In this document: positions 48,847-56,468 of the stretch, piece by piece | How the letters are laid out: each line of letters begins with the position of its first letter | Position numbering within the stretch: position 1 is the first letter of the stretch | NCBI RefSeq assembly: GCF_025717515.1 | Contig: NZ_JAJIRN010000002.1 | Location: 186,001 to 250,000 of the forward strand | Direction: 5' to 3' | Source: Roseateles oligotrophus | GTDB taxonomy: Bacteria; Pseudomonadota; Gammaproteobacteria; Burkholderiales; Burkholderiaceae_C | DNA length: 64,000 nt | Notes under the pieces: model-generated | What the model was told of the DNA's origin: nothing | The model's input: only the letters and a program-made list of their open reading frames with translations | Databases searched by the model: none | Position numbers and translations under genes: made by a program

Positions 48847-49617
48847 TTAAGCTTGGCGGCGGCGGGCGACGAAACCCACGGCGCAAAGACCAGCCAAGAG
48901 CATGGCGTAGGTGCTTGGCTCTGGAACAGCTTGAACTGCGGTGATGTTGACGCCGTCAAAGTTGGCGCGCAGAGTTTGGTTGCCCATAGCACCGCCAACC
49001 ACCAAGTGCGAACCATTGGCACTGCTGGAAGTCAGATAGACCATTTCGGAAGCCACACCAACGGCATTGCCGTTGTTGTATGCATTACCCAGGTTCGAGT
49101 AACCCACAGCGTGTTCGATGGTGCCGGCCAGACCGGTGTACTCGATGTTATTGATACCTGCGCTAGCGCCAATGCCTGCGTTTTCGGCGAAGTCATCGGT
49201 GTTGCTGAAGAACTGAGCCAAGTTCTGCACGCCATCGTTGAACAACTGGTTGTTCACGCCAAAAGTGGCTTGGGCGACGTTCTTGGTGCCGTAGTAGTTG
49301 ATCTCACCTGGGTTGAAGCCAAACTCGATCGGGTTAGCTGCAATGATTGCCCACTCGGTGGAACTGCCGTTTTGACCCAAGAAACGGCTGTACTCGCTGC
49401 CCAACACCGAGGTGCTGAAGGTGCCAGTGGCGTTCATTTGAGCCAGGAAGGCGTCGGTCGTGATGCCCAGATCCTTGACGAAGGAAGCCTTGTCGTTGTA
49501 AGCAACGAACACCAGCTCGGCTTGGCCCATGGCAACACCGGCACCGATGATTTCAGCGAAAGCAGGAGTGAACGAGGCAACGGCCAAAGCGGCCAGGGCG
49601 ATTTTCTTGATTTGCAT
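48847..49617 (-). CDS. PEP-CTERM sorting-domain protein (paralogue 2)
   Basis: A 256-residue exported protein: signal peptide (IALAALAVASFTPAFA), a domain beginning AELVFVAYNDKASFVKDLGI shared with the other PEP-CTERM gene of the cluster, a Gly/Asn-rich middle (VGYSNLGNAYNNGNAVGVAS) and the sorting signal AVPEPSTYAMLLAGLCAVGF with basic end VARRRQA. A TCTCC/GGAG ribosome-binding site lies just before the start. It is about 120 residues shorter than its paralogue; the difference is in the middle. Function unknown; probably sorted by an exosortase encoded elsewhere. Confidence 0.88.
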   Translation of the reverse strand: MQIKKIALAALAVASFTPAFAEIIGAGVAMGQAELVFVAYNDKASFVKDLGITTDAFLAQMNATGTFSTSVLGSEYSRFLGQNGSSTEWAIIAANPIEFGFNPGEINYYGTKNVAQATFGVNNQLFNDGVQNLAQFFSNTDDFAENAGIGASAGINNIEYTGLAGTIEHAVGYSNLGNAYNNGNAVGVASEMVYLTSSSANGSHLVVGGAMGNQTLRANFDGVNITAVQAVPEPSTYAMLLAGLCAVGFVARRRQA

Positions 49618-49965
49618 AATTTTCTCCGTTAGGAAATAAATGAACTTCTAAAAAAAGACTGGCAGCGCAACGGGACCATCCCGCGCCTGCCCGTTACGCC
49701 TGTGCCGCCTCCCCTGAATCGCTTTTTGCCAAGCTTCCTCTATGCAGGAAGATCGCTGCGATTGGCGGTGACTTTGGGCGCCTGGGTCGGGTGACCCTCA
49801 AACAAAGAACAAGTTGAGAGCACATGCCAAAAACAAGACTCTCAGGAACAAGTCGAACTTTGACCGACTCCCGTGACACCGTTTCGGGGCCTTGGTACTA
49901 ATTCACAGTCCAAACGGACTAGGGGGAAGTCCGGGTTGAACTTCTTTCTCCAAAAATATGGGGGC
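49618..49965. promoter_or_regulatory. Gene-free region upstream of PEP-CTERM paralogue 2
   Basis: A 348-base gap with no coding sequence I can support. It must hold the promoter of the downstream PEP-CTERM gene. It contains a short inverted repeat AGTCC-AAAC-GGACT (49907-49920) about 290 bases from that gene, of the size expected for a LuxR-type or response-regulator site. It also holds a T-rich/A-rich stretch just before the gene. Confidence 0.5.
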
Positions 49966-50811
49966 TTAGGCGGGCGCTTTGACCAACTCAATCGGCGCGC
50001 GGTCCAGCAAATTCATCGACATCGCCCGCGCCACCGCCTGAGCTCGGTTGGCAGCATTGAGCTTGCGCAGGATTTTTTGCACATGGTTTTTGACCGTCAG
50101 CGCGCTGATGCCCAAAACCTCACCGACCTGCTGGTTGCTCATGCCCTCGCGCAGCCAGGACAGAATTTGCCGCTCGCGCTCGGTGATGCCGGTCTGGCGT
50201 GCACCGTTGACCGGCACCGGTTGCGGCGAGGCATTGACCTCGCGCTCGACCACTTGCACGCGCTGCCAGGTGGCGTGGATATGCGGCATCATCAGCTCCA
50301 GATAGCTGCTGTGCTGAGGCGTTAGCTTGGCGTTTTGCAAAGCGAAGACAAAGAAGCTCTCGATCTCGCTGGGCCGCTGCGGGCGCGACACGCCGTGCAC
50401 CAGCAATTCCAAAATTCCGGCCGCGCGCAGGCCGGCCAGCTGCGGCTGCAAGGCCTGACCCTCCAACTGTTCAACCGTCACACGCACCGGCTTGCAACGC
50501 GCCTCCAGCCACAAGCCTTGCAACTGCTGCATCAGCACGCAGCGCGGTGCGGTCAGGCTGAGCAGCACCTCATCGGCGATGGTGACGTTGTTGAAAGCGT
50601 CGAAGACCAACTCTCTTTGCGCACGCTGATAGGCGCCGCAGATGGCGACCTGGTGCGGAATCAGCAGCTGCAGATTGCTCTGCGTCCAGACGAAGAACTG
50701 GTAACGGCGCCGCACGTCCAAAGACTGCTCGGCCGCCCGCACGATGGCTTCGATATGGCTATTGCTCAATAGCACAGCGTCATTCAGTTCAGGGTTGTGC
50801 ATGGTTTGCAT
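49966..50811 (-). CDS. epsA: EpsA-type LuxR family transcriptional regulator (PEP-CTERM/exosortase-associated)
   Basis: A 281-residue regulator. The N-terminal two thirds (LLSNSHIEAIVRAAEQSLDV, RRRYQFFVWTQSNLQLLIPH, ELVFDAFNNVTIADEVLLSL, PHIHATWQRVQVVEREV) match the EpsA sensor-like region known with exosortase systems, and the C-terminus is a LuxR/GerE HTH (TGITERERQILSWLREGMSN, QQVGEVLGISALTVKNHVQK, ILRKLNAANRAQAVARAM). It lacks the acyl-homoserine-lactone domain as far as I can tell. It lies between the secretion operon and the PEP-CTERM genes, so it is the obvious candidate regulator of these. MHN at 50802 is an alternative start. Confidence 0.85.
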   Translation of the reverse strand: MQTMHNPELNDAVLLSNSHIEAIVRAAEQSLDVRRRYQFFVWTQSNLQLLIPHQVAICGAYQRAQRELVFDAFNNVTIADEVLLSLTAPRCVLMQQLQGLWLEARCKPVRVTVEQLEGQALQPQLAGLRAAGILELLVHGVSRPQRPSEIESFFVFALQNAKLTPQHSSYLELMMPHIHATWQRVQVVEREVNASPQPVPVNGARQTGITERERQILSWLREGMSNQQVGEVLGISALTVKNHVQKILRKLNAANRAQAVARAMSMNLLDRAPIELVKAPA

Positions 50812-50906
50812 GGGCGCGACAAAGAGTGGAAGAACACGGCCTGAGTGGCTTGGCGCGTGGACTGTAGTGAGGCCAGATGACCGGGTGTTTAAAAATCCTT
50901 ATGCGC

Positions 50907-50924
50907 ATGAGCCGTTCGGCTCAT
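50907..50924. promoter_or_regulatory. 18-base palindrome identical to one upstream of tpsB
   Basis: ATGAGCCGTTCGGCTCAT, arms of 8 bases with TT centre, overlapping the stop codon of the last pseudopilin gene and 96 bases upstream of epsA. It is either the terminator hairpin of the secretion operon (on the minus strand it is followed after 12 bases by TTTTT) or an operator. The copy at 45950 is identical. Confidence 0.5.
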
Positions 50925-51628
50925 TCGGGCGCAAGACTTTCGGTCGGGGCCATGAAATGCAGCTCAGACACCCTTGGCTTACGGGTTTTGGTTGGCGCAC
51001 TGGCTGCCTCAGCAGCGCTGCCCAAAGTGCTGCTTGCCAACAACAATGCTCGCGAACGGCTGCTGACACCGACGATGCCGCTGACCATGGGCGTGCCCTG
51101 CTCCTCGCTGGCTGCGGCGCTGCCTAATTGACTGGCGGAGGCAGGTGGTTTTTTTTCATGCACCTCGCTCGAAGCATCGTCCTGATCCGGTTTCTTCTTC
51201 ACCGACGCTTGGCCCAAAATCAGCTGCCAATCCGTACGCCCCGTGAAAGGGTCGGCATAAAGCCGGCGCAGATGGCGCTGCACGGTGCCGCTGCGGCGGT
51301 CTTCCAACAAGTCCTCCAGCCGCTGAGGCAAGCTGTTAGTGCCGGCCGGGCTGGCCCCCATATAGGCGGCTATAGCCTTGGCAATGGCCTCGCCGCGAAA
51401 GCGCAATTCGGCCTCGCGCTCGCGCTGCTGCAAGGTTTGCTGACGCTGGCCCAAGCTCGCCAAGGCGACCCCGCCCAGCGCCACCACGAAGAGCAGCCAC
51501 AGATAGGTAAAACCGCGACTGCGCGCAAGAAAGGGAAGGGCCGCCCCGACCTTTCGTGCCCCCCTCGGGGGGCGGACGACGCAGGTCGTCGGCCTGGGGG
51601 GCCTCACAGACTTGCTACCATTCCGCAT
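50921..51628 (-). CDS. Type II secretion-like minor pseudopilin
   Basis: A 235-residue protein with a prepilin-type segment SRGFTYLWLLFVVALGGVAL, in which the residue five after the Gly is Trp rather than the usual Glu, as in some minor (GspK-like) pseudopilins. A coiled-coil-like stretch (LGQRQQTLQQREREAELRFR) and a small globular part follow (YMGASPAGTNSLPQRLEDLL, YADPFTGRTDWQLILG), then a low-complexity tail. The leader before the cleavage site is unusually long (about 40 residues), and most of it is encoded by a GC-rich hairpin repeat (51551-51606). ATG 51628 overlaps the upstream pseudopilin gene by 14 bases, and I see no later start in frame. Confidence 0.72.
   Translation of the reverse strand: MRNGSKSVRPPRPTTCVVRPPRGARKVGAALPFLARSRGFTYLWLLFVVALGGVALASLGQRQQTLQQREREAELRFRGEAIAKAIAAYMGASPAGTNSLPQRLEDLLEDRRSGTVQRHLRRLYADPFTGRTDWQLILGQASVKKKPDQDDASSEVHEKKPPASASQLGSAAASEEQGTPMVSGIVGVSSRSRALLLASSTLGSAAEAASAPTKTRKPRVSELHFMAPTESLAPE
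51551..51606. repeat. GC-rich double-hairpin repeat inside the pseudopilin leader
   Basis: CCCCCC-TC-GGGGGG (51559-51572) followed by GACGAC-GCAG-GTCGTC (51575-51590) and GGCCTGGGGGGCC. I recall very similar double hairpins as dispersed intergenic elements in Burkholderiales genomes. Here it is read through in frame as RPPRPTTCVVRPPRGARK. Confidence 0.6.
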
Positions 51629-52013
51629 ACAAGCTCCCGTCCGCCGCGCGGCCGGCCTTGCCGCTGCGCACATCGAAGACTTGGCCAGCAGTCTCCAGCT
51701 CCGCCGGTGGCGCCAGCGCAAGCCAGGTCGACACGCTGCTGGTCAGCGGGTCTTCGGGAATCTGGCGCAAATAGCGGGCATCGACCAGCTCTTGCAGTGA
51801 TTCGGGATAGCGCGCCTTGTCGGCGACGAAATGGTCGATCGCGCCGCGCATCACTTGCAAGGACGCCCGCAAGCTATTGGCGCGCGCCCGGTCGACGCTG
51901 GCAAAGTAGCGCGGCGCGGCAATGCTGGCGAGCAAGGCAACGATGGCCATCACGACGATCAACTCGATCAGCGTAAAGCCTCGGCGCACTAGGGCAATCT
52001 GGCGTACCAACAT
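51615..52013 (-). CDS. Type II secretion-like pseudopilin, GspG-like (second)
   Basis: A 132-residue pseudopilin: short leader ending RRG, then FTLIELIVVMAIVALLASIA with Glu at position 5, and a compact domain (LQVMRGAIDHFVADKARYPE, RQIPEDPLTSSVSTWLALAP, QVFDVRSGKAG) typical of the major pseudopilin GspG. ATG 52013 is preceded by GGTGAG; a GTG at 52022 overlapping the upstream stop is an alternative. Processing by a prepilin peptidase is expected, but none is encoded in the window. Confidence 0.88.
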   Translation of the reverse strand: MLVRQIALVRRGFTLIELIVVMAIVALLASIAAPRYFASVDRARANSLRASLQVMRGAIDHFVADKARYPESLQELVDARYLRQIPEDPLTSSVSTWLALAPPAELETAGQVFDVRSGKAGRAADGSLYAEW

Positions 52014-52018
52014 ATTGC

Positions 52019-52507
52019 TCACCAATCGCGGTAGCGCGTGCCGTCCAGGCCAATGCCGCTGGCCTGCGAGTAGACATCGAACACATCGCGGCCGGGCTGC
52101 GGCGCATCGGCCGGCGATTCATAACTGCGCAAGCCCCATGAGCGTGCGGCCGGTAGCGAAGGGTCGGCCAGCGGGTCACGCGGCAGCCGGCGCAGAAAGT
52201 AGATCTTGCGGCCCTTGGGATCTTTGGCGTCGGGCACACCTTCGACCAGCGCTGTCAGGTTCGGCGGATAGCCACTGGCATCCGCCGCCACCGCAACCTG
52301 GCCGCTCAGGCTCGCCTGCTTGTAAGCATCCAGCGCCAGCCGCAGCGTGCGCAGGCCCTGACGCAACTCGCCCTCCTTGTGGCGCTTGTTCATCCAGACG
52401 CTGAGCGGCTGGGCGGCGGCCGCCAAGATTCCGACGATGGTCACCACGGCCAGCATTTCGACCAGGGTGAAGCCTCGGCTAGTTGCTGGTGACCGACACA
52501 CCGGCAT
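52019..52507 (-). CDS. Type II secretion-like pseudopilin, GspG-like (first)
   Basis: A 162-residue pseudopilin: leader MPVCRSPATSRG, then FTLVEMLAVVTIVGILAAAA, and a domain with QGLRTLRLALDAYKQASLSG, YPPNLTALVEGVPDAKDP and LRRLPRDPLADPSLP that matches the calcium-loop region of GspG-like proteins. Its start lies inside the end of the secretin gene (29-base overlap) and its stop overlaps the next pseudopilin region, so the genes are tightly packed. Probably a major pseudopilin together with the neighbour. Confidence 0.88.
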   Translation of the reverse strand: MPVCRSPATSRGFTLVEMLAVVTIVGILAAAAQPLSVWMNKRHKEGELRQGLRTLRLALDAYKQASLSGQVAVAADASGYPPNLTALVEGVPDAKDPKGRKIYFLRRLPRDPLADPSLPAARSWGLRSYESPADAPQPGRDVFDVYSQASGIGLDGTRYRDW

Positions 52508-54701
52508 CCCCCTCCACCTGCACCGTCAAGACATCACCCTGGGCATTGATACCGATCAAATTACTCAGCTCGATATTGGAACGATTGCCGGCCGAACCGG
52601 GCCGGGCGCGCAGCACAAGCACTCGCTCACCGTTGCCCGCCAAGTCGAACTCAATCACCCCGTTGGTCCCTGCATTGCCGGCCTCGGCCAGCATAAAAGC
52701 GCTGACATCAAAGCGCATCTCGCCGCGCACTTTCAGCGGCGACTTGTTGTGCAGCGTCACCGACAAGGTGTCTCCCACCGTGGTGTTGCCGGTGGTTTGA
52801 ATCTCAAGCGTTGGCTGGGCAGAGACAGCGTCCATACCGTAGCTTTGACCTGCCACAGAGACAGGAGCGGCCGGCGCCGCCAGATTGATCCCGCTAACCC
52901 CGCCCCCACCCGCCATCGGCAGCGCCACCGCCGCCGCCGGCCGCAGCCGCGCTCCTTCGGCGCCGGGGTTGCTGTCGAAGCCCGACGCCAAGACTGTGCG
53001 ACTGGCTTCCGGCAGATTCAGATTGCGCAGTACGCGTGGCGTGATCAGCAAAACGATCTCGGTCTTTTTGCGGTTGTCACCCTGTACGCCGAACAGCCGA
53101 CCCAGCAGCGGAGCTTCCGACAAATACGGCAGGCCGCTGATGCTCTTGCGATCTTCGTCGCTGATCAGGCCCGCCAACACCTGTGTTTCACCGTCGCGCA
53201 GGCGCAGCGAGGTGCTGGCCTTGCGCGAACCGATGCGGTAGGCGCTGGTCGGCTGGGCCCCGCCCGAGCTCTCCTTCAGACCCAGATTGCTGACCTCCAG
53301 ATTGACCTTCATCACGACCTCGTTGTCGAGCTGGATGCTGGGCTCCACCTCCAGCGTCAGGCCCACATCGATATAGGTGACCGAGGTGGACACGCCGACA
53401 TTGGCGGTCGAGGTGCTGGTGAACACCGGCACCTTGTCGCCAATCTGGATCTTGGCTTTTTCCCTGTTGCGGGCGCGCAGCTTGGGGTTGGCCAGCACAT
53501 TGCTGGCCCCCGTGCCACCCTTGAGCTTGGCCGTCAGCACCGGATTGGCGACCATGCTGCGAAAAGCGTTGCGCTGGCCTAACTCGACCAGGCCATTGGC
53601 CAAACCACCAACGCCGGGCAAGCCGTAGCTGACTTCGGAAGGCCATTGCAGGCCAAACTGATCGTCCCGGCTGGTCTCGATCTCCAGTACCTCGACATCC
53701 AGCATCACCTCGGGTTCGGGCAGGTCCAAGCCGGCAATCAGTTGCTCGATCATCGCGATCACCTCAGAGGTGTCGCGGGCCACCAGCAGGTTGAGCCGCT
53801 CGTCGATGAAGATATCGCGTGTCTTGGCCATCATGCGCACCAAGGCTTGCGCCTGCTTGACGTCGGCGTTATTGAGATAGAAGCTGCGTGTCACCAGCTC
53901 CTGATGCTCGCGCTGCTTGGCCTGGGTATTGGGGTAGATCAGCACCGATTTGTCATTGAGCAGCTTGCGCTCCAACTGCTGGGTGGACAGGATCACCCGC
54001 ATCGCCTCGTCCAAGGTGACGTCTTTCAGGTAAATCGTTACCTTGGCGTCGCCGCGCACATCTTTGTCGAACACGAAGTTGACGCCCGCGCCGCGCGCCA
54101 TGGCCTCGAACACGGTACGCAGCGGCGCATCCCGAAACTCCAGGCTGATCGGTTTTTGGAAGGCCGCCGCCAGCGCAGAGGGCAGCGGCGGCGGCGCGTA
54201 CTTTTGCCGCAACTGCTGGTTCAGGGCCAGGGCGCCCGACTGGCCGGGGTCTTCGGCCAAGACCTGCTGCACGGTGGCTCGCGCCAGGTCAAGCTGCCCG
54301 GCTTTCAACTGCTGGCTGGCCTGACGTACCTGCGCTTCATGCAGACGGGCGCGCTGAACGGACTGACGCAAGCCTTTGCTGCGAGGCGACTGAGGATCAA
54401 CCATCTCCATGCGCTGCACCAAAGCCTCCGCCAGATCAAGCTGGCCGACGGCGCGCGCCGTTTCCGCCTGCGTCGCCAGAGCCAACAGACTGCGCTCGCT
54501 CTGGCGTGCGTAGGCCAGGCGCAAAGACATTTCTTGCGGCGCGGCCGCGCTGGCGTCACGCAATATGCGCCAAGCGGCCTCATGCTCGCCGCGCTGCAGC
54601 AACGCCTCGGATTCGCGCAGCGCCGGGGCGGCGCAAGCCACCAGCATCAAGACGAGGCTCAGGCAGGCAAGCTGCCGAGGTGACGGGACTGAAAAAGTCA
54701 T
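52479..54701 (-). CDS. Secretin lipoprotein (GspD/PilQ/MshL-like)
   Basis: A 740-residue outer membrane secretin. The signal peptide has a lipobox (LVLMLVAC), so the mature protein is probably a lipoprotein. Residues about 30-190 are helical TPR-like repeats (ALLQRGEHEAAWRILRDASA; GQLDLARATVQQVLAEDPG). An STN/N0-type domain follows (ISLEFRDAPLRTVFEAMARG, VNFVFDKDVRGDAKVTIYLK), N1-like domains, and the secretin barrel (VLANPKLRARNREKAKIQIG, YIDVGLTLEVEPSIQLDNEV, DGETQVLAGLISDEDRKSIS, LLITPRVLRNLNLPEASR). The last 110 residues resemble a cohesin-like domain (GDTLSVTLHNKSPLKVRGEM). The mixture of TPR and cohesin ends is typical of MSHA/Tfp-like secretins in PilMNOP-type loci. Confidence 0.92.
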   Translation of the reverse strand: MTFSVPSPRQLACLSLVLMLVACAAPALRESEALLQRGEHEAAWRILRDASAAAPQEMSLRLAYARQSERSLLALATQAETARAVGQLDLAEALVQRMEMVDPQSPRSKGLRQSVQRARLHEAQVRQASQQLKAGQLDLARATVQQVLAEDPGQSGALALNQQLRQKYAPPPLPSALAAAFQKPISLEFRDAPLRTVFEAMARGAGVNFVFDKDVRGDAKVTIYLKDVTLDEAMRVILSTQQLERKLLNDKSVLIYPNTQAKQREHQELVTRSFYLNNADVKQAQALVRMMAKTRDIFIDERLNLLVARDTSEVIAMIEQLIAGLDLPEPEVMLDVEVLEIETSRDDQFGLQWPSEVSYGLPGVGGLANGLVELGQRNAFRSMVANPVLTAKLKGGTGASNVLANPKLRARNREKAKIQIGDKVPVFTSTSTANVGVSTSVTYIDVGLTLEVEPSIQLDNEVVMKVNLEVSNLGLKESSGGAQPTSAYRIGSRKASTSLRLRDGETQVLAGLISDEDRKSISGLPYLSEAPLLGRLFGVQGDNRKKTEIVLLITPRVLRNLNLPEASRTVLASGFDSNPGAEGARLRPAAAVALPMAGGGGVSGINLAAPAAPVSVAGQSYGMDAVSAQPTLEIQTTGNTTVGDTLSVTLHNKSPLKVRGEMRFDVSAFMLAEAGNAGTNGVIEFDLAGNGERVLVLRARPGSAGNRSNIELSNLIGINAQGDVLTVQVEGDAGVSVTSN

Positions 54702-55258
54702 GATTGGGGGCTCGAAAAGGCCAGATTTTGTTTTTGTCCACCGGCCAGCCAGGTGAGCTGAGCGCCGGCAGGGCCAATGGCATCGATGCGCCATTGCTGG
54801 TCGATCAACTCGCCCACGCCCAGCACCAGCGTGCGCTGCGCGTTACTCAGCACGATGCGAGGCCGACCCGCTTCGTCCATGCGGCCGACCAACTGATAGG
54901 CAAGCGGCGGGGCCGCCGGCGGCGCGGCCTCGGCCTCGCTGTCGGCCTTGGCTGCGACGACCTTGGCAGCCGGCGACACCGTTGCCACCTCCGGCGCAGT
55001 GCCGGCGGCAAGGCCCCAGCTTTGGCGCGCTATCGCGGCGGGATCGGGCCAGGCCGGGCCATCCTGGTTCGGAGCCGCAAGCAGCGCTTCAGGCCAAGCC
55101 GTTGGCGAAGCCGGTTTGACCGCGCCCGGTCGAGTCGGGTTTTGAGGAGCAGCGCTGAACGCCTCCCCCTCTTCGTCCCGGCTCGCCACCCAAGCCGTGG
55201 CAGCCAGGCTCAAGGCCAGGCCCGCCATCAGCAAGCGGCCACGCAGTTGCGCCCTCAT
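54698..55258 (-). CDS. PilP/GspC-like inner membrane protein
   Basis: A 186-residue protein with one N-terminal membrane helix (RLLMAGLALSLAATAWVA), a Pro/Ala-rich linker, and a C-terminal domain (about 115-186; YQLVGRMDEAGRPRIVLSNA, VLGVGELIDQQWRIDAIGP) of the HR/GspC-like or PilP kind that contacts the secretin. ATG overlaps at both ends (with the PilO-like gene upstream and the secretin gene downstream) show strict operon coupling. Assignment rests on size, topology and position as well as the C-terminal strings. Confidence 0.75.
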   Translation of the reverse strand: MRAQLRGRLLMAGLALSLAATAWVASRDEEGEAFSAAPQNPTRPGAVKPASPTAWPEALLAAPNQDGPAWPDPAAIARQSWGLAAGTAPEVATVSPAAKVVAAKADSEAEAAPPAAPPLAYQLVGRMDEAGRPRIVLSNAQRTLVLGVGELIDQQWRIDAIGPAGAQLTWLAGGQKQNLAFSSPQS

Positions 55259-55863
55259 GGTTTGCGCCCCTCCCTGGCCGAAGCCGTCGGCAGGGCTTGA
55301 ACCGGCATTTGCATATGCAAGACCCAACTCAGCTCGGCCGCCAACTCGGGCGAACTCGGCTGCAAGCGGCGCAGCTTGATCAGCTCCAAACTCAAAGCCG
55401 GGTCAAGCCGCAAAGCCTCGCCGACATAACGCCTGATCTGGCCATAATTGCCATTCACATTCATTGCGATGCGATATTGGGCCAAGCCCAGACCCGGCTC
55501 GGCCGCGTAGCGGAACTCGCTGCGCGGCCAAGGCAGACCCAACTCACTGGCCAAGGCCAGCAGCGCCGCCGTACGGGCTTGACGTTCGCTGTCTTGAGGA
55601 AAGCTATTCACGAAGCGCTGCGGCGACTGTTTTTCGCGCCGTTGTTGCTGCTGTTTGAGCCCCTGGCGTTGGGCCGACATATCCTCCCGTTGCCGCTCGA
55701 GTGCCCGCTCTTGCGCCGGCAAAAACCAAAGCACAACCAGCAAGGCCAACAAACTCAACAAGGCGGCCATGCCTCCCGGCCAGCCGAGCTGCGCCAGCAG
55801 TTTTCGCAGCGGCTCGGGCAGCCACTCCACCAACCCATTGAGGTAGGAAGCCGCGCCGCTCAT
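55255..55863 (-). CDS. PilO/GspM-like inner membrane protein
   Basis: A 202-residue bitopic protein: membrane helix near residues 30-48 (GMAALLSLLALLVVLWFLP), a coiled coil (ERALERQREDMSAQRQGLKQ), and a small ferredoxin-like periplasmic domain (YRIAMNVNGNYGQIRRYVGE; LDPALSLELIKLRRLQPSS). This is the PilO/GspM architecture of the inner membrane platform. Overlaps both neighbours by 4 bases. Confidence 0.78.
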   Translation of the reverse strand: MSGAASYLNGLVEWLPEPLRKLLAQLGWPGGMAALLSLLALLVVLWFLPAQERALERQREDMSAQRQGLKQQQQRREKQSPQRFVNSFPQDSERQARTAALLALASELGLPWPRSEFRYAAEPGLGLAQYRIAMNVNGNYGQIRRYVGEALRLDPALSLELIKLRRLQPSSPELAAELSWVLHMQMPVQALPTASAREGRKP

Positions 55864-56468
55864 GAGGGCCGCCCATTTGCGCGCCGGCGCACCACCTCAA
55901 AACGCAAAGCGTTCGACTCGGCCGCGGCTTCTGCCGGAGTTTCGGGACGTTGCAAGCGCGTCAGTACCACCTCACTGACAGGGCCCGGCCCATGGTTGGC
56001 CGCCTGCGTGGCCAGGGCGTCGACCAATTGCATCACCAGATCGGCCGTCGGAGCCAAGCCCTCCAAGCGCAGGCTGGCGCCTTCCATCTCCAGCGCCTGA
56101 ATTTGCAATCCCGCTGGCAAGGCCTGCTCGACGGCCAGCCAGCGGCTCGCCCAGTCCTCACCTTGTTTGGGCCTGAGCTGGGCGTGCAGGCCCCAGGCTC
56201 GACGCTGCTGGTCGGCCGCGTTAGCAGGTGCCACGGCTCCGGTGGCCCGACTCTCACGGTCGGCCAATTTATTCAAAAGACCGGCCTGCTCCGACAACAC
56301 AGCGCGCTGGTCCTGCAGCTCATGCCATCGCCAAGCCAATGCCATCAGCACGCATATGACGACCAACAACCAGGCCCATATCAGTGCGCCCGGGCGCTGA
56401 GGCGCCGGCATAAAGTCGGGTTGAGGCCAGGAGGAGGCAGGCCTTGCGTTCCTTGCCATCCGCTGCAT
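55860..56468 (-). CDS. PilN-like inner membrane protein
   Basis: A 202-residue bitopic protein: cytoplasmic start (about 1-28), a membrane helix (IWAWLLVVICVLMALAW), a coiled coil (LQDQRAVLSEQAGLLNKLAD) and a periplasmic domain with GLQIQALEMEGASLRLEGLA and ADLVMQLVDALATQA, as in PilN. Start ATG 56468 shares its last base with the stop of the preceding PilM-like gene (TGATG). Called by topology and gene order. Confidence 0.72.
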   Translation of the reverse strand: MQRMARNARPASSWPQPDFMPAPQRPGALIWAWLLVVICVLMALAWRWHELQDQRAVLSEQAGLLNKLADRESRATGAVAPANAADQQRRAWGLHAQLRPKQGEDWASRWLAVEQALPAGLQIQALEMEGASLRLEGLAPTADLVMQLVDALATQAANHGPGPVSEVVLTRLQRPETPAEAAAESNALRFEVVRRRANGRPS

